Positions 26,975-34,897 of a stretch of DNA of 58,186 nucleotides are shown one piece after another. The DNA is from Neobacillus drentensis NBRC 102427 (GTDB taxonomy: Bacteria > Bacillota > Bacilli > Bacillales > Cytobacillaceae): NCBI RefSeq assembly GCF_001591445.1, contig NZ_BCUX01000032.1, positions 1 through 58,186 on the forward strand. The letters run 5' to 3'. The notes below the pieces were generated by a model. That model was not told the DNA's origin. It did not search any database and saw nothing but the letters and a program-made list of their open reading frames with translations. The first letter of the stretch is position 1. Each line of letters starts with the position of its first letter. A program made the translations under genes and the position numbers.

Positions 26975-27388
26975 ATGGATGAAGTGAAATATTTAACAGA
27001 GCATCAAATCATATTTCTGAATGCTCACCAAATAAGATTGAATTCTCCAAAAGAACCACAAGGTGTGAAAGATAAAGGTCTTTTAAGTAGCGCAGTTAAT
27101 TGTCCGAAGCCGAGCGCATTTGGAGAAGATGCCTATCCTACCATTTATGAAAAGGCAGCGGCCCTTTTTGAGAGTTTGCTAAAAAATCATTGTTTTTATA
27201 ATGCAAATAAGCGAACTGCTTTTGCTAGTTTGTATATGTTTCTAAGACAAAATAAATATAGGTTAATTGTCCATCCGAAAAGGGCAGAGGATTTCTGCGT
27301 TCAAATCGTTGATCCCGAACAGCCAGATGTATCCTTTGAGCAAATTGTTACTTGGATTCACGAATGGACGGAAAATGATGATTATTAA
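26975..27388 (+). CDS. Doc-family (Fic fold) toxin
   Basis: This 137-aa protein has the death-on-curing signature NHCFYNANKRTAFASL (about 70-85), the Doc/Fic core HxFx[DN][AG]NKR. Doc kinases phosphorylate elongation factor Tu and stop translation. Conserved K and H of the loop are present, with Cys in place of the usual Pro after the catalytic His. The gene follows the AbrB-type antitoxin at 6 bp. Pairing of Doc with an AbrB-type rather than a Phd-type antitoxin occurs in firmicutes. The pair sits between direct copies of the 21-bp array. Confidence 0.9.
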   Translation: MDEVKYLTEHQIIFLNAHQIRLNSPKEPQGVKDKGLLSSAVNCPKPSAFGEDAYPTIYEKAAALFESLLKNHCFYNANKRTAFASLYMFLRQNKYRLIVHPKRAEDFCVQIVDPEQPDVSFEQIVTWIHEWTENDDY

Positions 27389-27467
27389 AGGTGTACTATT
27401 TGGTACATCTTTTTTCCTATTGATTGAACAAAATGGGGAATGCCGGAAGAGGTCTATGGGGAAAAAG

Positions 27468-27628
27468 GATTTGGCGGAATAGTTATCTAAGTTGGCGGAA
27501 TCACGCCGCAGTTTGGCGGAATAAATTCCAGAATCGGCGGAATCCCACCACATGTTGGCGGAATTCCTCTCCAACTTGGCGGAATCCTCTCCCCAAACTA
27601 CTATTCCCTTACTAATAAAAATACAAAA
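27468..27628 (+). repeat. six-unit 21-bp GGCGGA array, right of the toxin-antitoxin pair
   Basis: GGCGGA begins at 27473, 27494, 27515, 27536, 27557 and 27578, each 21 bp apart. The tail ACTAATAAAAATACA follows. Translations of the region give 7-residue repeats (WRNSYLS, WRNHAAV, WRNKFQN), which reflect the period and not a gene. Confidence 0.9.
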
Positions 27629-27702
27629 AATTACAAATGGGCATATTTGGGGTTAGCTTTGAGTGTGGTGCTGTACTACAATGGAGGGAAGGAGTGGTAA
27701 AG

Positions 27703-28134
27703 TTGAAAGAAATTATTCTTATGCTTACAGAACTTTTAAATAACGTTCATGATTTTATAAATGTCTATGCCAATCAATCTTTAAATCTTGGTTTAAGTGA
27801 TAAAGACCTGCACTTTTGGATTATGGGTATCATCGGAATCTTTGTATTTCTGATCGTCCTGGTCATCTCTAAATTCATATCAAAATTGCCCTATGGGATC
27901 ACGATCCTATCTTTTCTCTATACGTTTACCTTCATGGTAGTTTTAGTTTTTGCCATCGAAATACAGCAAGCGATCACGAATCGAGGCAACATGGAATTTC
28001 AAGATGCGATTGTCGGATTATGGGGATACGTAGTATTTTTCCTAGTCTTCGCCATCATTGGATTTGCCTTCCTGACCGCAAAAAGGTTTATAACTAAACT
28101 TTTCAAAAATGATTCTAGCAAAAAAACTTACTAA
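27703..28134 (+). CDS. hypothetical three-helix membrane protein
   Basis: About 143 aa from TTG at 27703, chosen because AAGGAG lies 8 nt upstream; GTG at 27694 is an alternative. It begins KEIILMLTELLNNVHDFINV, followed by LSDKDLHFWIMGIIGIFVF and two further hydrophobic helices (about 80-100 and 112-135), then a basic tail. I believe similar short membrane proteins are common in Bacillus, without known function. It stands alone, with a terminator at 28156. Confidence 0.65.
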   Translation: MKEIILMLTELLNNVHDFINVYANQSLNLGLSDKDLHFWIMGIIGIFVFLIVLVISKFISKLPYGITILSFLYTFTFMVVLVFAIEIQQAITNRGNMEFQDAIVGLWGYVVFFLVFAIIGFAFLTAKRFITKLFKNDSSKKTY

Positions 28135-28155
28135 ATAATCCACCCCAAAAGCCCT

Positions 28156-28182
28156 TTGCACCAAGCCATGGTGCTTTTTTAG
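28156..28182 (+). terminator. Rho-independent terminator
   Basis: GCACCA pairs with TGGTGC and is followed by six T. Confidence 0.75.
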
Positions 28183-28199
28183 TTGGATGGATAATAATA

Positions 28200-28231
28200 A
28201 ACAGGCCTCTCTTAGCAAAGGGAGGCCTGGC
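28200..28231 (-). terminator. terminator of the 85-aa membrane protein
   Basis: CAGGCCTC pairs with GAGGCCTG, with a T-rich tail on the minus strand. Confidence 0.65.
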
Positions 28232-28252
28232 ATACTAGAGTTGTAATAAAAG

Positions 28253-28510
28253 TTAATGAATCTTAATAAAAATATTGATAGATAAATATATACATAGTGC
28301 TGATGCTGTAAAGAAGAGGACAGAAGTAACTCGATTACTCTTAAATTTCAGTCCATAAGCACAAAAAAAGACAGCCGCCGCTAATTTGGAGCCGCTTTGA
28401 TAATAAGGATTATAGGAAAAGTAGGAGCTGCTAAAGATGATTGAAATAAGCAAAGTGGAAGAGATAAGTATTTTAAACCATAAAGGCTCGTGGAGGAACT
28501 GTTGAATCAT
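28253..28510 (-). CDS. hypothetical membrane protein (85 aa)
   Basis: The ATG at 28510 has AGAGGGT upstream; the frame continues further 5' but without a site. The peptide begins MIQQFLHEPLWFKILISSTL and has two to three hydrophobic helices separated by a Tyr/Ser-rich loop (SSSYFSYNPYYQSGS). The family is not recognised. It is divergent from the yhfC-like gene. Confidence 0.55.
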   Translation of the reverse strand: MIQQFLHEPLWFKILISSTLLISIIFSSSYFSYNPYYQSGSKLAAAVFFCAYGLKFKSNRVTSVLFFTASALCIYLSINIFIKIH

Positions 28511-28643
28511 AAATTTGACCCTCTGCAAACGGATAACCCCCTTCAAGGAAACTTTGATTAAGCATATGGTGTTTCTTTCAAAAGTATCACAACGCTCGAT
28601 GCAATCCAACAGCCAGAGGGTATTTTTTTAGCTAAAAAAACTA

Positions 28644-28700
28644 TTGACAGTTAATGGCAATATAAATTATTATTATCATTATCGATAATGATAATAATAA
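28644..28700 (+). promoter_or_regulatory. promoter with perfect 34-bp Fur-like palindrome
   Basis: The -35 box is TTGACA (28644-28649) and a TATTAT -10 lies at 28668-28673. A perfect palindrome covers 28667-28700; its right arm is GATAATGATAATAATAA. GATAATGATAAT matches the first 12 positions of the 19-bp Fur box on both strands. The operator overlaps the -10, so iron-dependent repression of the yhfC-like gene is expected. This is inferred from the match. Confidence 0.75.
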
Positions 28701-28728
28701 AAGAAGGTTTTATAAGGGGGAGATAGCC

Positions 28729-29496
28729 ATGGTTAGTACGGCAACAATTGTTTCGATGTTTGTTCCGATTGTGTTTGCGTTTGTGTTATTTATTGGGTTG
28801 ATTTTGTATTATCGCAAAAAGGCGGATATTGCTGTAAAGCCGTTAATTGCCGGTGCGCTTGGCTTTGTGGTATTTACACAGGTCTTGGAAAAAGTGCTCC
28901 ATCTTGCGGTCGTTACGGCTTTTCCTAATTATGCGGATCACCCGTGGCTATTTGGGCTCTATGGTGGGATGGCAGCGGGTATATTTGAAGAGTTGGGCCG
29001 CTTTCTCCTATTCACATGGCTATTGAAAAAATCCCATGACTACAAAGGCGGTATTTCATTTGGAGTCGGCTGGGGCGGTATTGAGGCAGTTCTGCTGATG
29101 TTAATGATGATCGTGCCAAACATTCTGTTTGCGATGATGATGAATTCGGGTACACTTGAAAAAACGCTGGCAGGACAAATCCCAACGGACCAGATCGCAG
29201 CGATTAAAGAAACCGTGTTAAACAATGGTGTATCCTTCTATTTATTAGCCTGTGTCGAACGGTTCTTCGCAGCGTTCATTCAGATCGCCTTTAGTTTATG
29301 GGTCTTGATTGCGGTCGTAAAAAAGAAAATTGTTTACGTTATTTATGCTATTCTTATTCATGCAGCATTTGATTTCCCGCTCGTATTCGCGCAGACCGAC
29401 GATTTTACAAATTTATGGGTTGTGGAACTTTATGTAGCCATCGGGGGGCTGATTGCCTTTTGGTTGATCAAGAAGGCCAGGGGATCGTTGCAATAA
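28729..29496 (+). CDS. yhfC: YhfC family intramembrane metalloprotease
   Basis: This 255-aa polytopic membrane protein has about seven helices. It matches the YhfC family by GMAAGIFEELGRFLLFTWLL (about 83-102), with the EExxR/F motif, and the later SFGVGWGGIEA and IHAAFDF segments that carry the other conserved polar residues. The family is related to CPBP/PrsW-type intramembrane proteases. The substrate is unknown. The start ATG has GGGGGAG upstream. A Fur-like operator overlaps its promoter, suggesting induction in iron limitation. Its original terminator has been split by a mobile element. Confidence 0.85.
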   Translation: MVSTATIVSMFVPIVFAFVLFIGLILYYRKKADIAVKPLIAGALGFVVFTQVLEKVLHLAVVTAFPNYADHPWLFGLYGGMAAGIFEELGRFLLFTWLLKKSHDYKGGISFGVGWGGIEAVLLMLMMIVPNILFAMMMNSGTLEKTLAGQIPTDQIAAIKETVLNNGVSFYLLACVERFFAAFIQIAFSLWVLIAVVKKKIVYVIYAILIHAAFDFPLVFAQTDDFTNLWVVELYVAIGGLIAFWLIKKARGSLQ

Positions 29497-29587
29497 CTAG
29501 GAAAGGACCTTTACTTAGTGCGTAACGGGTTCTCTTTAGGGGGACAAAAATTAAAAAAACAACAGAAATCGCACAAATTTCAGTATC

Positions 29588-29621
29588 AAAAAAGCATCGG
29601 TTTTAGCACCGATGCTTTTTA
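29588..29621. terminator. terminator inside the mobile element
   Basis: AAAAAGCATCGGT pairs with ACCGATGCTTTTT around TTTAGC. It serves the minus-strand passenger gene and can also stop read-through from yhfC. Confidence 0.85.
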
Positions 29622-29704
29622 ATCGCTTTAATATTTAGGATAAAAAATCACCAATTTTATCTGCTATTCGTAAGCCCCATATTTGGTACACCTGCTAATG
29701 GGAT

Positions 29705-29956
29705 TTAAAGAATTAAAAATATAAAAGCTATATGTCCCACTGATGTAATACCTACAACTGCCTGTCCGATAATACTAATTACTTTAGAAATATCACCTTT
29801 CCAATCTTTCCCCATCATATAACCGAGATAAAAAATAGATACAATCGGACAAAAATATCCTAAAATCGCCAATACGCTATTCCATTCAGTATACCTATCG
29901 ACGGAAAAAATCACTAACAACGCAATATTAAATACTAACAATAGGTAATTTTTCAA
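29705..29956 (-). CDS. small membrane protein, passenger of the mobile element
   Basis: This 83-aa protein starts at TTG with AAGGGGTGA 7 nt upstream. It has two to three hydrophobic helices (NYLLLVFNIALLVIFSV; LAILGYFCPIVSIFYLGYM; a C-terminal GQAVVGITSVGHIAF). The family is not recognised. It lies entirely between the inverted repeats, so it moved with the element. A passenger role such as immunity or regulation is speculation. Confidence 0.55.
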   Translation of the reverse strand: MKNYLLLVFNIALLVIFSVDRYTEWNSVLAILGYFCPIVSIFYLGYMMGKDWKGDISKVISIIGQAVVGITSVGHIAFIFLIL

Positions 29957-30043
29957 CTAACTTCACCCCTTCACGACTTTTGCTATTTATATTTTAATTT
30001 TAGCATATATTCCCAATGACCTTTAATAATTTCAGTTGTCTAT

Positions 30044-30274
30044 TTACCTGAAATACAATATATCTTTAATTTTAAATCTCTTGTCTGTAATACCCAAACG
30101 CTGTGCGGGAGTCAACTTTTGTTTATCAAATGATTTATAGGGAAGGCAGAAATTGTATATAGCCAGTAAAATCGCACATAATACGCGTTGTACAATGGTT
30201 ATTGTACAAGAAATTTCATCTGCTAAAACCAATGCTATTTTTACTTTAAATTTTGGATAATGGCTATATATCAA
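30044..30274 (-). pseudogene. transposase C-terminal remnant
   Basis: The last 30 residues (KLTPAQRLGITDKRFKIKDIL) carry the TPAxRxGI...xxxDIL ending common to DDE transposases with an IS1-like tail. The upstream part (residues 1-40) reads less well and has no start signal. Only the 3' end of the gene survives, close to the right inverted repeat. Confidence 0.6.
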
Positions 30275-30470
30275 TGAAAAATGACCTACCCGCTATTGCG
30301 AATAGGTCTGCGATTTTATATGCTATTTTATTGTTTTGTCCCCCAAAAGAGAACCCGTTAACTTAGTGCGTAGGGGTCTTTTATTTTTATAAAAATTGGT
30401 TGCATTCTTTATAGTTACCACAAGGGAGTAGTTAGTGGCGTCTGCGCACGAGGTTTAAGGGGGAAAAGGC

Positions 30471-30546
30471 AAGTGGCAGATAAAATGGTGAAAGTGGCAG
30501 ATATATTCGTAAAGCGGCAGATAAATCCTGAAAGTGGCAGATAAAA
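30471..30546 (+). repeat. 20-21-bp array (AAGTGGCAG)
   Basis: AAGTGGCAG or AAGCGGCAG begins at 30471, 30492, 30512 and 30532, each followed by ATA(A/T)A. The spacing is close to that of the GGCGGA arrays, but the word is unrelated. Confidence 0.75.
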
Positions 30547-30680
30547 AATTCCAACCTAAAAAACTGGCAGGGTTTTTCCGAAAAAAGGTAACTTAAGAGG
30601 GGCGAACACTTGGAATTCAGCCCGTTTAAAAGTTTTTCTCCCCAATAAAGGTTAAATTTCAATTTTATGCAGAAAATAAC

Positions 30681-31148
30681 TTGAAGTTTGGTCTTACATG
30701 GGGGGATTCCTACTTGTACTTTGTCTGGGGCATGATCGGCTTACTTTTACTAGCGACACTTTTAATGCCAAAAAGATTAACATGGAGAGAAGATATCATT
30801 ACTTTTCTAATCGTAGGCTATGTTGCTTGGGTTTCACATATCCTGATTGGGGTAATCTTCGACTGGATCGACTTTGGCCCAACGAAGAACGTGGAATACA
30901 CGGATTGGGCCCTGGTTTCATTAGTGCCATCATTACTGGCTGTCGTATATTTAAACTTCAAAAAGGAAAAGTGGTCCCTGCTTTATATTATTATTTGGAC
31001 AGTCTTGTCTTTTCTGATTGAATTCCTATTAGCAAAAATAGGCTATATGAAACATCATCAATGGAAGATCTGGTACTCGGTTCCTGTTCATTTCGCAGCT
31101 TATTGTGCGTTGAATTGGTTTTTTTACAGGGTGATTAAAAGTGAGTAA
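30681..31148 (+). CDS. CBO0543-like membrane protein
   Basis: This 155-aa protein has four to five hydrophobic helices. The Trp/His-rich text (TWREDIITFLIVGYVAWVSH, then KHHQWKIWYSVPVHF) resembles the CBO0543 family of firmicute membrane proteins. The function is unknown. The start is uncertain: TTG at 30681 has only a weak site, and the in-frame ATG at 30732 would remove part of the first helix. It is followed after 15 bp by the DUF3231 gene, which probably shares its transcript. Confidence 0.6.
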   Translation: MKFGLTWGDSYLYFVWGMIGLLLLATLLMPKRLTWREDIITFLIVGYVAWVSHILIGVIFDWIDFGPTKNVEYTDWALVSLVPSLLAVVYLNFKKEKWSLLYIIIWTVLSFLIEFLLAKIGYMKHHQWKIWYSVPVHFAAYCALNWFFYRVIKSE

Positions 31149-31163
31149 AAGGGGGGCATTCCA

Positions 31164-32153
31164 ATGGGGATTTTCGGGAAATCAAACACCAATAACTTAA
31201 CCGCTGCAGAGGTATCTGCTCTTTGGCTGCAGTATTTGGGTGATAGTATGGCCATATGTATTTTTAAATATTTTCTTCACATTGTTGAAAATGAAGAGAT
31301 AAAACCCATTTTAAAAAACGCATTACAGCTCTCTGAGAGCCATATTACGAAAATTACCGAATTCTTAACTCGTGCTAATTTCCAAATCCCAATAGGATTT
31401 ACGGAGAATGACGTGAATGTTAATGCCCCTCGTCTGTTTTCTGACCAATTTCTCCTATTTTACTCCTATATTATGACGATACATGGGATTACAGGTTATA
31501 GCTTGGCTTTTACAAACTCCGAACGGCCAGATATTCAAAATTACTTTTCAGAATGTCTAGTTTCAGCTAAAGAATTGTTTCAAAAAATAGTGGAATTGTC
31601 TAAAAAACAGCCAAAATATACAAGTGTCCCCACTATTTCTTCGCCTCATGGTGCTGAGTTTTTGAAATCGCCAGGCTTCATTTCTAATTTAATTGGGGAC
31701 AAAAGACCACTAAATAGTTCGGAAATCAGCACCCTTTTCTTTAATTCAACGAAAACTGGATTTGTCAGGTCGTTAAGTTTGGCTTTTAGTCAGGTGGCGG
31801 TCCGTGAAGATGTTCGTCAATTTATGTTAAAAAACATTAAATTAGCAGGGAAAGATGCGGAAAGCTTTGACACGCTATTACAACAGGATCATTTACCGAT
31901 ACCAGAGAAATGGGATGACGAGATTACAAATTCTACTGTTAGTCCATTTTCGGACAAATTGATCATGTTTCACGCAGGGTTTTTAGTCAATTCGGCGCTG
32001 ACTTATTATGGTGCATCCATAGGCTCCAGCTTAAGATCGGATCTCATCGTAAACTATAGTAAAGTATTTACCCATGCCATGGAGGCAGGTGCAATTTCCT
32101 ACAACATAATGGTTAAACATGGATGGATGGAAAAACAACCTGAAGCTGATTGA
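31164..32153 (+). CDS. DUF3231 family protein
   Basis: This 329-aa protein is made of two similar halves (about 10-160 and 175-320), each an all-helical four-helix-bundle pattern with LTAAEVSALWLQYLGDSM/LNSSEISTLFFNSTKTGF openings. This is typical of DUF3231 proteins in sporeformers. They have a ferritin-like helix arrangement but no clear metal-binding EXXH set here. The role is unknown; many are sporulation-associated. AAGGGGGG precedes the ATG. Confidence 0.85.
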   Translation: MGIFGKSNTNNLTAAEVSALWLQYLGDSMAICIFKYFLHIVENEEIKPILKNALQLSESHITKITEFLTRANFQIPIGFTENDVNVNAPRLFSDQFLLFYSYIMTIHGITGYSLAFTNSERPDIQNYFSECLVSAKELFQKIVELSKKQPKYTSVPTISSPHGAEFLKSPGFISNLIGDKRPLNSSEISTLFFNSTKTGFVRSLSLAFSQVAVREDVRQFMLKNIKLAGKDAESFDTLLQQDHLPIPEKWDDEITNSTVSPFSDKLIMFHAGFLVNSALTYYGASIGSSLRSDLIVNYSKVFTHAMEAGAISYNIMVKHGWMEKQPEAD

Positions 32154-32263
32154 AGGAAGGTACTATTAAAAAACTAATTAGAAGTTAAGAATTAATTAAG
32201 AATCATGAGCTATGATTAGGATAATCTTTTTTCAAGACCCCCTTTAGATATATTAATTGATGT

Positions 32264-32306
32264 CCTCGACGATTGTTTCCGAACAATCTTGAGGGCTATT
32301 TTTTTG
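32264..32306 (+). terminator. Rho-independent terminator
   Basis: CCTC-ACGATTGTT pairs with AACAATC-GAGG across TCCG (small internal mismatch), followed by a T-rich tail with seven T. It closes the 30681-32153 unit. Confidence 0.75.
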
Positions 32307-32379
32307 GAATCATGAAGTAGGCTACTTCTGTGAATGCAAATATATTAATACCATACCCCATTAAAAACAGAATGTGTCC

Positions 32380-32438
32380 AAGCACCTATCAATATATATT
32401 CATCAAAGAACAAAAGTTGAATTAATATGCAGGTGCTT
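32380..32438 (+). other. long-loop inverted repeat upstream of the hydrolase gene
   Basis: AAGCACCT (32380-32387) and AGGTGCTT (32431-32438) are perfect complements 43 nt apart. The second arm ends 26 nt before the start codon. It could be leader RNA structure or an operator; no known riboswitch is recognised. Confidence 0.35.
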
Positions 32439-32464
32439 ATTTATGTGAATGGGAGGAAACAAGA

Positions 32465-33091
32465 ATGTTTAAGCCTAATCCCGGTAATACAGCAATTGTC
32501 ATAACGGACCCACAAAATGACTTTCTGTCCCCTGGAGGTAAAGGATACCATTTAACAAAAAAAATTATTGAGCGGTACAACACACTTCGTAATCTTGAAC
32601 TTCTAATAAGTACGGCTATGAGTAAAGGATATCAACTTTTTATTTCCCCCCATTATATTTATCCGCATGATTATAGTTGGCAATTTACTGGAGCTGAACA
32701 AAAAATGTTATTAAAGCTTCGGGTATATCAAAAACAAAATGCATATACTTCTCCTACTATAGGCGCTGACTGGGTTCCATCACTTAAGCCCTACATTTTA
32801 GATAACCGAACAATCATTGCTACCGCCCATAAAATTGCTAGCCCACAGACCAATGATCTAGTTTACCAATTACGTCAACAAAGGAAAGAAAAGGTTATTT
32901 TGGCAGGAGTCCTATCAAACGTTTGTGTGGAATCGCATATGAGAGACCTAATCGAAAATGGATTCCAAACAGCTGTTGTTTATGATGCCACTGCCACGAT
33001 AAGTGATAAAGACTTTCAAGCAGCAATTACAAATTATCAGGCATTTAGCAGTGCCACGTGGTCCACTCAACAGGCGATCTCTCAATTATGA
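32465..33091 (+). CDS. isochorismatase-fold cysteine hydrolase
   Basis: This 208-aa protein has the isochorismatase-like triad: Asp15 in VITDPQNDF, a Lys at about 117 (ATAHKIAS) and Cys at about 153 in LAGVLSNVCVESHMRDL. The cis-peptide region before the Cys is present. The family includes nicotinamidases, isochorismatases and N-carbamoyl hydrolases; the substrate cannot be read from sequence. GGGAGGAAA precedes the ATG. It appears to be a single gene. Confidence 0.9.
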   Translation: MFKPNPGNTAIVITDPQNDFLSPGGKGYHLTKKIIERYNTLRNLELLISTAMSKGYQLFISPHYIYPHDYSWQFTGAEQKMLLKLRVYQKQNAYTSPTIGADWVPSLKPYILDNRTIIATAHKIASPQTNDLVYQLRQQRKEKVILAGVLSNVCVESHMRDLIENGFQTAVVYDATATISDKDFQAAITNYQAFSSATWSTQQAISQL

Positions 33092-33289
33092 ATCTATCCA
33101 GTAACTCCTCCGAGGAAGTTTTGCATACCCCGTGAATGAAGAAAAGGGAGCCAATACAATAAGGCTCCTCAATTACTGAATTCCGTTAGAGCTAAGTAGA
33201 ACGATAAGCCGATATGCGCACCCCTTACTTTTAAAAATGAATAAATCCATATGTATTCCTTGTTAAACTATTATTCCTTGAAGCATCAT

Positions 33290-33877
33290 CTAAATCATTA
33301 ATTTAGGTCTCTCATTTTCATCTTGCTCGAATTTGAGAATTATTTCATACATTTCATTCGTTAGAAAAATGGCAATTAAATCATTCCAACCATACAAACC
33401 AAATAATCTTTCCTTCGATCCAGCTCCCTCTAATAATTTGTTAATAATTGAAAAGGCTCGTCGAGTATTGATTTCTACATATTTATCATTTTCTACATCA
33501 ACCTGTGTATAGAGAGTATATTTTTCACCGTTCACTTGTATTTCATATCTTTCTTCATTAAACACTTCATTATTTATGGTCAGCTCTATGCCCTGCTTCT
33601 CTAAAAAGGGTGAAATTTCCTCGAAAAATGTTCCTACGCCGCCTTCTGACAAATCTTCTTCATCAGCTAAGAAATCTCGCCCAGTATCGCCGTATAAATA
33701 CCCAGACGTAATCACTTCATCCTTTACCTGATTGATTTTATCTGAATCTATATACTTAAAAAATCCAACCAATTCGAGTTCATCTACTAACAAAGAAAAC
33801 TCTGAATCTGATTTTGTTTTTTCATTCGATTCCTCGGTTACATTTTCTTTTATTCCAAATAACTTCTTCCAATTCAT
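33290..33877 (-). CDS. hypothetical acidic cytoplasmic protein
   Basis: This 195-aa protein has no signal peptide or membrane helix. The N-terminus is short and charged (MNWKKLFGIKENVTEESNEK). A mixed alpha/beta body follows with KYTLYTQVDVENDKYVEI and a final helical part (DLIAIFLTNEMYEIILKF). The shape recalls small immunity-type or SMI1-like proteins, but I cannot place it. AAGGAAGTGG precedes the ATG. Confidence 0.7.
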   Translation of the reverse strand: MNWKKLFGIKENVTEESNEKTKSDSEFSLLVDELELVGFFKYIDSDKINQVKDEVITSGYLYGDTGRDFLADEEDLSEGGVGTFFEEISPFLEKQGIELTINNEVFNEERYEIQVNGEKYTLYTQVDVENDKYVEINTRRAFSIINKLLEGAGSKERLFGLYGWNDLIAIFLTNEMYEIILKFEQDENERPKLMI

Positions 33878-34049
33878 ATTCCGTCCACTTCCTTTATCTT
33901 TATAAAATATAAGATTTCCAAAGCTATTAATAGTTCCATACCATTAGGATCAAATTGCAGCTTCCCATTTAAGAATATCCTATAAAATTTGGTTTAGTTA
34001 TGAATTTTTATTGAAAATTGGAACTAGGCCCGATGGATAAAGAAATAAA

Positions 34050-34090
34050 AGTTACCTGATCCAGGCCAAATGCCGGTCTTTTTAAGTGAG
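34050..34090 (+). repeat. degenerate CCAGG-hairpin element
   Basis: AGTTACCTGATCCAGGC with GCCGG and TTTTT is a worn copy of the terminator-like hairpin found at 18831, 19300 and 36928. Confidence 0.5.
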
Positions 34091-34198
34091 TTCAATATAA
34101 AAAGACCCTACCCAAGCCAAATGACATCCTGTATTCTAAAAAGGAAGATAGTAACAATTTATTCCAGTGGTACGTTTTGTATTTAGGAGGAGCGCACA

Positions 34199-34720
34199 AT
34201 GACTACTAATTTTATCAAATTAACTGAACCCAACTCTAGCATACTAAAGGTATTAAATCGATGGGATAACGACCCAACGCTCATTCCGTTAACCCGCCCT
34301 AACCCAAACCAAGCCGAGCTGGATCGGCGGGAAAACATGTCCTTGGCGGATTTAACCAAGCGCATGGAAGACCATCATATCTATCTTATCTATCACAATG
34401 ACCAATTGATCGGAGAAATGAACTACGTCGTCGATCCGCCCTATCTTTTCAAAAAAGAAGCTGGGACTGCCTGGATCGGGATCACGATTGGTGAGGCAAT
34501 CGGACGGGGCCAAGGGATTGGCTATGCAGCCATTCAATATATAGAGGAACAGATTAACAAGCAGGGGCTTCATCGCGTGGAATTAGGCGTGTTTGAATTT
34601 AATCAACAAGCACAGAAGCTCTATCAGAAACTCGGCTACAAAGAAATCGGACGGGTCGAAAAGTTTACCTATTGGCAAGGTCAAATGTGGACCGATATTC
34701 GAATGGAGAAGTTTGTTTGA
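34199..34720 (+). CDS. GNAT family N-acetyltransferase
   Basis: This 173-aa protein has the GNAT core: HHIYLIYHNDQLIGEMNYV (about 60-78), an acetyl-CoA loop in GITIGEAIGRGQGIGYAAI (about 98-116) and LGVFEFNQQAQKLYQKLGY (about 131-149). The substrate is unknown. AGGAGGAGC precedes the ATG. It is a single gene, unrelated in close sequence to the GNAT at 24397. Confidence 0.88.
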   Translation: MTTNFIKLTEPNSSILKVLNRWDNDPTLIPLTRPNPNQAELDRRENMSLADLTKRMEDHHIYLIYHNDQLIGEMNYVVDPPYLFKKEAGTAWIGITIGEAIGRGQGIGYAAIQYIEEQINKQGLHRVELGVFEFNQQAQKLYQKLGYKEIGRVEKFTYWQGQMWTDIRMEKFV

Positions 34721-34864
34721 AATTGGCGGGTAGAAAAAGTATCATTCCCGCTAAATATGATAAAGCACGAGCATGAAGCATTATTGATTAGTTGAATACT
34801 ATCCTCATTCGTACATATATCAGTTAAAAAAGTCATAAAGTATTCTCAAAAATGATTAAACAGA

Positions 34865-34894
34865 AGGCTGTCGAAGCAAACCTCGACAGCTTTA
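34865..34894 (+). terminator. probable terminator
   Basis: GCTGTCGA pairs with TCGACAGC across an 8-nt loop, but only a short TTT tail follows. Confidence 0.5.
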
Positions 34895-34897
34895 CTA

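Larger units (their letters stand above)
29513..30370. mobile_element. 838-bp IS-derived element with 10-bp target duplication
   Basis: Inverted repeats of 27 bp (29523-29549 and 30334-30360, one mismatch) begin TAACGGGTTCTC and end GGGGGACAAAA. Direct repeats ACTTAGTGCG flank them (29513-29522 and 30361-30370). The interior holds a transposase C-terminal remnant (30044-30274) and a small membrane-protein gene (29705-29956), both on the minus strand. No full transposase is present, so it is non-autonomous now. The family is not assigned; IS1-like elements also make 8-10-bp duplications. Removing the element and one repeat restores a 13-bp terminator stem whose loop is the target site. Confidence 0.88.

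Noticed and set aside
19476..27628. 21-bp arrays as CRISPR
   Set aside because: Only a 6-8 bp word is constant, the spacers are shared between arrays and are about 14 bp, and no cas genes are present.
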